Assembly (NCBI GenBank): GCA_023212695.1
Contig: JALCCG010000197.1
Span: forward strand, 6,878 to 39,866
Origin: Sporisorium sorghi
Taxonomy: Eukaryota; Basidiomycota; Ustilaginomycetes; Ustilaginales; Ustilaginaceae
Reading direction: 5' to 3'
DNA: 32,989 nucleotides
Positions 27,587 to 32,989 of this stretch are shown here, in pieces (position 1 is the first letter of the stretch; every line of letters starts with the position of its first letter). The position numbers were made by a program, and so were the translations under genes. The notes below the pieces were generated by a model, which ran no database searches, was not told the origin of the DNA, and worked only from the letters and a program-made list of their open reading frames with translations.

Positions 27587-27836
27587 TGCGATGCGCGTTG
27601 TGGTGTGGCGTTCCTTGTATTTGTATCTTGTGTCTTTGATGTTCGATGAATTCTCGATCTGTAAACTCTTCAACGGCACCAGTCTGTGTACGCTTCGCAT
27701 CAGCGCTGTTGTCATGCTCTTCTCACTCTCTCAATCGCACGACCGCGCACTGCACACCCGCGCATCAACACACCACACAACCGGCGCTGCAAAGTTTCAA
27801 AGAGTGTGTTTGAGTTGGTGTTCATCTCGAGCGAAG
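27587..27836. other. Convergent 3' flanks of spc19 and the LAM gene
   Basis: About 250 bp between two stop codons, probably both 3' untranslated regions; no other feature seen. Confidence 0.6.
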
Positions 27837-30800
27837 TCAAAGCTCTACCTTCCCCTCCTTCCCCTTGGCATTCTCATTCACCGCCTTCAACCGCTTCTCC
27901 AGCCTCTCGAACACCGCCTCAGCCTCAGCAACCAGCCTCTTGACCGACTCCGGATCGTCCCCATCCACATCCGCACCAACCCCACCCGCGCCCGGCGACC
28001 AGAAACGGTCCGCATTCTGCTGGTACAGCTTCTCCAGCACCTCGGCGACCGTCTTTGCGATCGCGTCCGGCGTCGCCTCGTTGCCCCCCGGCGGAGTGAT
28101 ATAGACGTTGGGCGCAAACACACGGTCGTACACGGGCGCACCTCCACGCGTGTCAGAACCGCTGTGGCGCGGAGACATGGGTCCGTAGTAGCCCTGATCG
28201 CTGAAGTAGCCGCGATTGACTCCGCCGGCTTGCATGCGATCGAGGTGCTGCACGTTGTGTGCCGAAGACGCCCGCGAGGCCGATGACCGTCTCCATGTGT
28301 AGATGTTGGAGAGGAGCAGCGCAAAGATGACGAATCCAAAGGCAAGCGTCTTGAAGCTGGCGCCGCCTTCGATGCCGACGGCCTCGAGTGCACCGCCAAG
28401 AAGGTCGCCGACCATGCCAAACGCGTCCATGATCGGACCCGTGATGCGATCGAGCATTCCGCCTTGGCCATCTTGGCTGGCACTGGTGGCAGCGCCGCCC
28501 GAGCCGGCCTTCTCGCTCTTGCCGCCGCCACCACTCGCATCGGCCGCCGCAGCAGCACCCTTCCGGCTGTTCGGTCCAGGCGTAGCAGCGCGCGCAATCT
28601 CGTCCACGGCTGCAGCATCGTCGCCCTCCTCCTTGAACTCGGACGTGTGATCCGTCAAGTACTTGCGCACCGCCTCGTCGAGCTCCTTGTAGTACTGCTT
28701 CTGACCATCGAGCGAAGCCTTGTCGATGATGCTCTTGAGCATGCTTCTACCCGACCACTCGACCTGACAAGTCACATAGACGTGCGAGACGTTGCCCGTG
28801 CCTTCCCACGTGATGCAGGTCTTCGTTTTAACGCTGAAGCTGCCTCCGCTCGGCACGTCTGGAGTGCGTGTCGTGGTGAGCGTCACGACGTAGTTGTCAA
28901 AATCGACGTGCAGATTCTCATCCGTCAAGACGCACTTGGTCTGCTTAGGTCCGAATCCACCGGCAAGTGGCTTGATGAACGAGATGTTGCGCGACAGCAG
29001 GTTGCGGTTGTCGGCGCTGGGACTCCATTCGGAAATCTGCAGATCCATGAGTTTCTGGTCGTCGGTCCAGAACTCCTTCATGAACGTCGAAGTGAAGAGC
29101 AGGTTGTAGATCTTCTCCGGTACGGCAGGATAGGTGGTGTCGAGCACCACCGAAGAGAAATGCTCCTTCTTTTCCTCGCACGGACACGTCGTTTTGCGAT
29201 GAGCTACACGCTTGCCGCCCGGCGCCGGTGAGCGACTACTCTGAAGCGGTGTGCCGGATCGAGCAGCAACCGCTGCCACGGCGGCAAGGTTCTCGTCACG
29301 CACGCCCGTCTTGGTTCCTTTGAGCTTGCGTTTCAGCCTGGCCCGCTTGGAAGGCTTGCACTCGCCGCTAGCCTTGCCTTGGTGATCATGCTCGCTTCCC
29401 TTTTGATCGCCGCCCGCTGCTGCCCCTCCTGCCACCACCGAATCGCCGTCCTCTTCGATCTCGGAATACTCGTCCGACAGATCGGCCTGGTCTGCGGCGG
29501 CGATGGGCACGCCTGGATGCGAGAGCTTCCAGATGTTGACGACCAGGTCGTAGGTAGCGTCGCGCGACAGAAACGAGGTAAAGTTGTGCTTGGACTGGAG
29601 TGTCGCGATCTGAATGGCGTTGGGGATGACAAAGGCGGTCATGCGCTTTTCGATCGAGATGATCTCGGAAAAGGGGAGCACGACGTTGGTGACCCAGCCA
29701 AAGATGTTGGCCTTGAAGCAGAGATGGTTCTCGGAAATGTAGAGCCGACCTTGAATGAGGATATCGCGCACCAGGGCGCATCCGTAGTCCTCGATCAAGT
29801 AGTCGTCCTCGGGCACCTGAGGAAAGAGCTGGTGGAATTCGTGGTTGCGCTTGGAGCTAGCCACGGCGAAGCCGGTGATCTGAGGGCCCATGTCGTCGGG
29901 CCACGTCGTCTCGCCATCGATGTGGTCGCCGCCACCACCCATTCCGCCTGCTTCGGGAGGCACCAAGCCTCCTCCGCCGATGGGATGCACGCCGTCTGGT
30001 GTCAGCACGGGCGAAATGATGGGCATACCCGGTACTCCACCGATGGACGAGAGGAGAGCCGCCGAAGCAGCACCAAATCCAGCAGCTGCGCCGAGACCAC
30101 TGACCGAGGATCGATCGCTCGTGACGGAGCCCTCGATGGAGGCAAAGCTGCTCGAGCTCGGATCTCGTTGAACGCGATGCGGCAGGAACTGGTTGCCTTG
30201 GTGATCGCGCTCAATGACGCTGCCGGTGGAGGGGTCGCGGTAGACGCCATGCTGAAAGCCTGACACATGGCCGACTGCGCCGTCGTCTGCAGGATCTGGG
30301 CCCGTGCTGCCTCTCTTTGTCTCCTTCTTTTTGTGAGATGCAGCCTCGGCATCTGCGAGAGCGGATTGGCTATGGTTCAGCACGCCAGAATGACCGACGC
30401 CCATGCCGGCGATGCCACTTGCCGCCAAGGCGCCGGCGATGCCGCCCGAGGGACCGCTCTTTTTGACCTTGCCTGGTTTGCTAACGGTGCTGCTGTCGCT
30501 GTTCTTGCGCAGGCGCGAAAAGGGACCGTTTATGGAACTCGCATCGGACGGACGACGGGGACTGCCATCGGCGGCGGCAGGAATGTCGGTGGGTCTGAGC
30601 AGCGCGTTGGTCGACACGCTCTTGGCCATGCCTTGGGTAGAAGCACGTTGAGACGAAGCGGAAGTGGAAGGCTCCATGAGGGTGCTGGCGCGTTGAGGAG
30701 GACCTCTGGAAGGATCGGAGGATTCAAAGTGCGGACTGGGCACGTAGACGTTGCCCTGGTTGACCATCTCTTCGAGCGAGTCGGATCGTGGCATCTCAGC

Positions 30801-31760
30801 ACGGATGGGCGCCGGAGTGACGAGAGTGGGCATGGTGGCCGAGGCAGTGAGAGTGTGCGTTGCTGTTGCTGGGCCAGAGGTGGGTTTGGTGGGGGTCGCG
30901 ACCGATGCTGTCCGAGCAGAACCTTGACCACGCGAAGGGGTGACAGAAGACCCATTGGCGTCGCTGACGATTTGAGAGGGACCGCTGTCGAAGGCGTCGA
31001 TGGAGAGGTTGCCGTCGCCAGGGCGATCCGAGGGAGATTCGTGGAGTGGTGTCTGCCTTGACGTGACGGGTGTGGAATTGGTGGGATGCGACTGGTGGGG
31101 GAGGTGGTTGTGCGAGTGATGCGAGTTGGAAAGATGGTCGTGATCGTCTTCAAAGACGCTGCCCGTGTCGTCGGCGTCGTGCTCGCTGTATTCCTGAGCG
31201 GTGGCCATGGCGCGTCTCATGAGCTCGTGACGGTTGAGTGGTTCCGGTTTGCCATGACCGTCCTCGCTCTTTTCGACCTTGGAGCCGCGGCGTGAAGTCT
31301 TTCCATTGGTGGCTGTGAGGGCATGAGCGGGCTCGCTGCGCCACTGAGTGTGGTTGTTAGACGAACTGCGTGTCATGAAGCGATGAGACTGCGAGGTGGC
31401 GTGTGTGCCTTTCGAGTTGCGGCGGTGCGAGTCGGAGTGGGTTGGGGGTGATTCGTTGGGTTTGAGAGTGGAAACGTTGGATGCGGCAGGACTTTGTTGT
31501 GAATGGTCCAGGTCAGAGAGATCAGTGACGTCGATGGCAGGCAGCTTGATGGGAGCAGAGAAGGGCGATACTGGCACGGAGCCGTTCTTGCTCGGGACGG
31601 CGCTGCCCACGCTGTAGGAGTCGTCTGTTGCGAAAGGATCCAGATGCGACGATGCCGTGGTTGATGTAGACTTGCCACGCTTAGGATGATCCTTCGAAGA
31701 AGATGGAGAATGCGTCGAGCTGTCTTTGCTCGAGTTGCGAAAGATGTTTTTGAACGACAT
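27837..31760 (-). CDS. GRAM-VASt sterol transfer protein (LAM/Ysp family), ER-anchored
   Basis: Single exon, 1307 residues from ATG 31758-31760 (MSFKNIFRNSSK); the frame extends four codons upstream without another ATG. LAM proteins move sterol between plasma membrane and ER at contact sites. Residues 1-630 are low-complexity, Ser/His/Pro-rich. A GRAM domain (about 636-750) has FHQLFPQVPEDDYLIEDYGC, GRLYISENHLCFKANIFGW and FTSFLSRDATYD. A single VASt domain (about 865-1035) has VLDTTYPAVPEKIYNLLF, FMKEFW, RNISFIKPL and VYVTCQVEWSGRSMLKSIID. A membrane segment (about 1135-1155, LAFGFVIFALLLSNIYTW) anchors it. The C-terminal tail has a predicted helical stretch and ends KVEL. One VASt domain resembles yeast Lam5/Lam6 more than the two-domain Lam2/Lam4. 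Confidence 0.88.
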   Translation of the reverse strand: MSFKNIFRNSSKDSSTHSPSSSKDHPKRGKSTSTTASSHLDPFATDDSYSVGSAVPSKNGSVPVSPFSAPIKLPAIDVTDLSDLDHSQQSPAASNVSTLKPNESPPTHSDSHRRNSKGTHATSQSHRFMTRSSSNNHTQWRSEPAHALTATNGKTSRRGSKVEKSEDGHGKPEPLNRHELMRRAMATAQEYSEHDADDTGSVFEDDHDHLSNSHHSHNHLPHQSHPTNSTPVTSRQTPLHESPSDRPGDGNLSIDAFDSGPSQIVSDANGSSVTPSRGQGSARTASVATPTKPTSGPATATHTLTASATMPTLVTPAPIRAEMPRSDSLEEMVNQGNVYVPSPHFESSDPSRGPPQRASTLMEPSTSASSQRASTQGMAKSVSTNALLRPTDIPAAADGSPRRPSDASSINGPFSRLRKNSDSSTVSKPGKVKKSGPSGGIAGALAASGIAGMGVGHSGVLNHSQSALADAEAASHKKKETKRGSTGPDPADDGAVGHVSGFQHGVYRDPSTGSVIERDHQGNQFLPHRVQRDPSSSSFASIEGSVTSDRSSVSGLGAAAGFGAASAALLSSIGGVPGMPIISPVLTPDGVHPIGGGGLVPPEAGGMGGGGDHIDGETTWPDDMGPQITGFAVASSKRNHEFHQLFPQVPEDDYLIEDYGCALVRDILIQGRLYISENHLCFKANIFGWVTNVVLPFSEIISIEKRMTAFVIPNAIQIATLQSKHNFTSFLSRDATYDLVVNIWKLSHPGVPIAAADQADLSDEYSEIEEDGDSVVAGGAAAGGDQKGSEHDHQGKASGECKPSKRARLKRKLKGTKTGVRDENLAAVAAVAARSGTPLQSSRSPAPGGKRVAHRKTTCPCEEKKEHFSSVVLDTTYPAVPEKIYNLLFTSTFMKEFWTDDQKLMDLQISEWSPSADNRNLLSRNISFIKPLAGGFGPKQTKCVLTDENLHVDFDNYVVTLTTTRTPDVPSGGSFSVKTKTCITWEGTGNVSHVYVTCQVEWSGRSMLKSIIDKASLDGQKQYYKELDEAVRKYLTDHTSEFKEEGDDAAAVDEIARAATPGPNSRKGAAAAADASGGGGKSEKAGSGGAATSASQDGQGGMLDRITGPIMDAFGMVGDLLGGALEAVGIEGGASFKTLAFGFVIFALLLSNIYTWRRSSASRASSAHNVQHLDRMQAGGVNRGYFSDQGYYGPMSPRHSGSDTRGGAPVYDRVFAPNVYITPPGGNEATPDAIAKTVAEVLEKLYQQNADRFWSPGAGGVGADVDGDDPESVKRLVAEAEAVFERLEKRLKAVNENAKGKEGKVEL

Positions 31761-31909
31761 GCGGGCGAGCACGGAGCCGTAGTGAGTTTGAGAGCGGTTC
31801 CGAGTCTGTCGTTTGCTATCCAGCTCTATTCAGGTGGATGTGCTGAAAGGTGGGTGACCTTGGGATGTGGGAGGAAGCAGCAGCATGCGTTGTTGTTGTT
31901 GTTGGCTCC

Positions 31910-31929
31910 AAAAAAAAAAAAAAAAAAAA
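31910..31929. repeat. Poly(A) tract, 20 nt
   Basis: Twenty consecutive A, poly(T) on the coding strand of the LAM gene, 150 bp before its start codon, next to a (GTT)n microsatellite. Confidence 0.85.
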
Positions 31930-32442
31930 CGGACAAGCGTGCCAGTGGGCAGCAGCAATGATAGGAGTGCTGAATCGGGTTGAGGGTGAGAGCGATGATG
32001 GTGTTGGTGGTGGGAGTTAACGATGCGTGCGGTGCTGTGCTGTGCTGTGTTGGTGGAAAGTCAAAAGTCGATGTCGAAGGAGTATCCGAGCGCTTCTTAG
32101 GCTCGTTGGCAGCTGCTGCTGCTCCTGATCGGTGTGCTCCGTGCTGCAGTCAGTCACCTCTGCAGATGCAACTCGCTAATTTCCCACGGCGGCTGGCCCG
32201 ATCTCAATCAAAAGGACCCTTCCGACAGCTCACGGTGACGCGAGTGAGTGAATCGGCTCTCTCGCTCTGCTCAATCAGCAAGGAAAAATGAATTGCCGGC
32301 CGGTTCGCTCTGTAAACCTCATGTCATCATCAGCTTCAGCTTCCGATGATCCGCCAAACGCTTCGGAAGAGCCTTTCTGGAGAACTGCTAGGCGCTTTCA
32401 CTGCCAATGCAAAGACAAGGCAAAGTGTCAGATGTACTGGCG

Positions 32443-32479
32443 CTCTCTCTCTCTCGAAAGAGAGCTAGAGAGAGAGAGA
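32443..32479. repeat. CT/GA inverted repeat
   Basis: A CT run (32443-32456) is followed after a few bases by a GA run (32460-32479), so one strand could fold into a hairpin of a dozen or so pairs. It may be a simple microsatellite. Confidence 0.65.
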
Positions 32480-32865
32480 CAAGGCCATGACAAGGCGCAA
32501 TCAAAAAGTAAGCAGCAGCATTTTTGGCGAGCCATCATCTTCTCCAGCCAGCCTGCAACCAGAGACAGACAAAGCTCGGCAACGGGCTCGAGTCTCTCTC
32601 TGAAGGTACGGTTGCAGCACAAGCGAGATTAGGTTGTGGGCCTCAGAGACACAGACAAAACAGCCGCCACTCTGTCAAGCCATGGTAAATTTATGGTGAC
32701 GTTCTTTCGCCCTCAATGGGATGACAGCCGCGCATCCATATTCTCGGATAACATGCACCACCGCTATCCACACGCAAACACACAGCTTTCCTTGCGTGCT
32801 TTTCTAGCGAAGCGGTAACGTGTATCATGTAGATGTGGAATTCACGTAGGTGTGGAACTGACCGG

Positions 32866-32935
32866 CTCTGAGGGCTGTTGGATTTTTGCATTTTTGGACA
32901 GCCCTCAGGGCTGGTGGATTTTTGCAATTTTGGAA
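32866..32935 (+). repeat. 36-bp direct tandem repeat with embedded palindrome
   Basis: AGGGCTGTTGGATTTTTGCA starting at 32871 recurs as AGGGCTGGTGGATTTTTGCA at 32907, a period of 36 bp, and both are followed by a TTTTGGA block. Between them lies CAGCCCT-C-AGGGCTG (32899-32913), a near-perfect palindrome. A shorter repeat of TGTGGAA (32835 and 32851) precedes it. The array may continue beyond the window. Confidence 0.75.
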
Positions 32936-32989
32936 TTTTCAGGCAGCAGCTCCACTATATTTCTCTGACATGGAGAAATTTTCCTCAAC

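Larger units (their letters stand above)
31761..32989. other. Gene-free right flank: LAM promoter and simple repeats
   Basis: No gene is convincing. A 114-codon plus-strand frame (32288-32632) begins with ATG but is broken through by GA/CT simple sequence and has no recognisable domain. The region has a GTT repeat (31889-31903), 20 A at 31910-31929 (150 bp before the LAM ATG), a TGCTG pentamer repeat near 32033-32050, a CT/GA inverted repeat and a tandem repeat at the edge. Confidence 0.55.

Noticed and set aside
32288..32632. 114-codon frame near the right edge
   Set aside because: Part of it is translated from CT/GA simple repeat and nothing resembles a protein family.

Overview
The window looks like nuclear DNA of a basidiomycete fungus, most likely a smut-type yeast or fungus (Ustilaginaceae and relatives). 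The genes are GC-rich, mostly intronless or with one or two short GT-AG introns (56-237 nt). They sit on both strands without operons. The gene set is typically fungal: a DASH-complex subunit, an ER-anchored LAM sterol-transfer protein, a split tRNA-Arg and a Rad1 checkpoint clamp related to Ustilago maydis Rec1. The exact species cannot be read from the sequence.

Layout. 1-1276: gene-free DNA with several poly(A)/poly(T) tracts. 1277-2561 (+): YeeE/YedE-type sulfur-compound transporter, one intron. 2673-4103 (-): phytase-like histidine acid phosphatase. 4799-5754 (-): secreted endonuclease/exonuclease/phosphatase-fold protein, one intron. 6489-8213 (-): Rad1/Rec1 of the 9-1-1 clamp, two introns. 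9134-9622 (+): small membrane protein. 9780-9882 (+): intron-containing tRNA-Arg(ACG). 11092-12618 (+): probable F-box-like protein. 13001-19744 (-): Utp10/HEATR1, a giant HEAT-repeat protein of the small-subunit processome. 20318-24313 (-): large disordered S/T-P-rich protein with a KEN box and a possible PP1-docking motif. 25192-26475 (+): likely mitochondrial NTF2-like (DUF2358-type) protein. 26882-27586 (+): DASH subunit Spc19, one intron. 27837-31760 (-): GRAM plus VASt sterol-transfer protein. 31761-32989: gene-free, ending in a 36-bp tandem repeat.

The left third carries three genes that could serve nutrient scavenging (sulfur uptake and two probably secreted phosphoesterases). The remainder is housekeeping: DNA-damage checkpoint, ribosome biogenesis, kinetochore-microtubule attachment and intracellular sterol transport. 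I found no mobile element, CRISPR array, viral sequence or biosynthetic cluster. No clearly new multi-gene system is visible. The most interesting points are an 11-codon terminal exon of rec1/rad1 behind a 237-nt intron, the uncharacterised KEN-box protein, the phytase-like enzyme with a changed catalytic-loop residue, and homopolymer tracts placed just upstream of several start codons.
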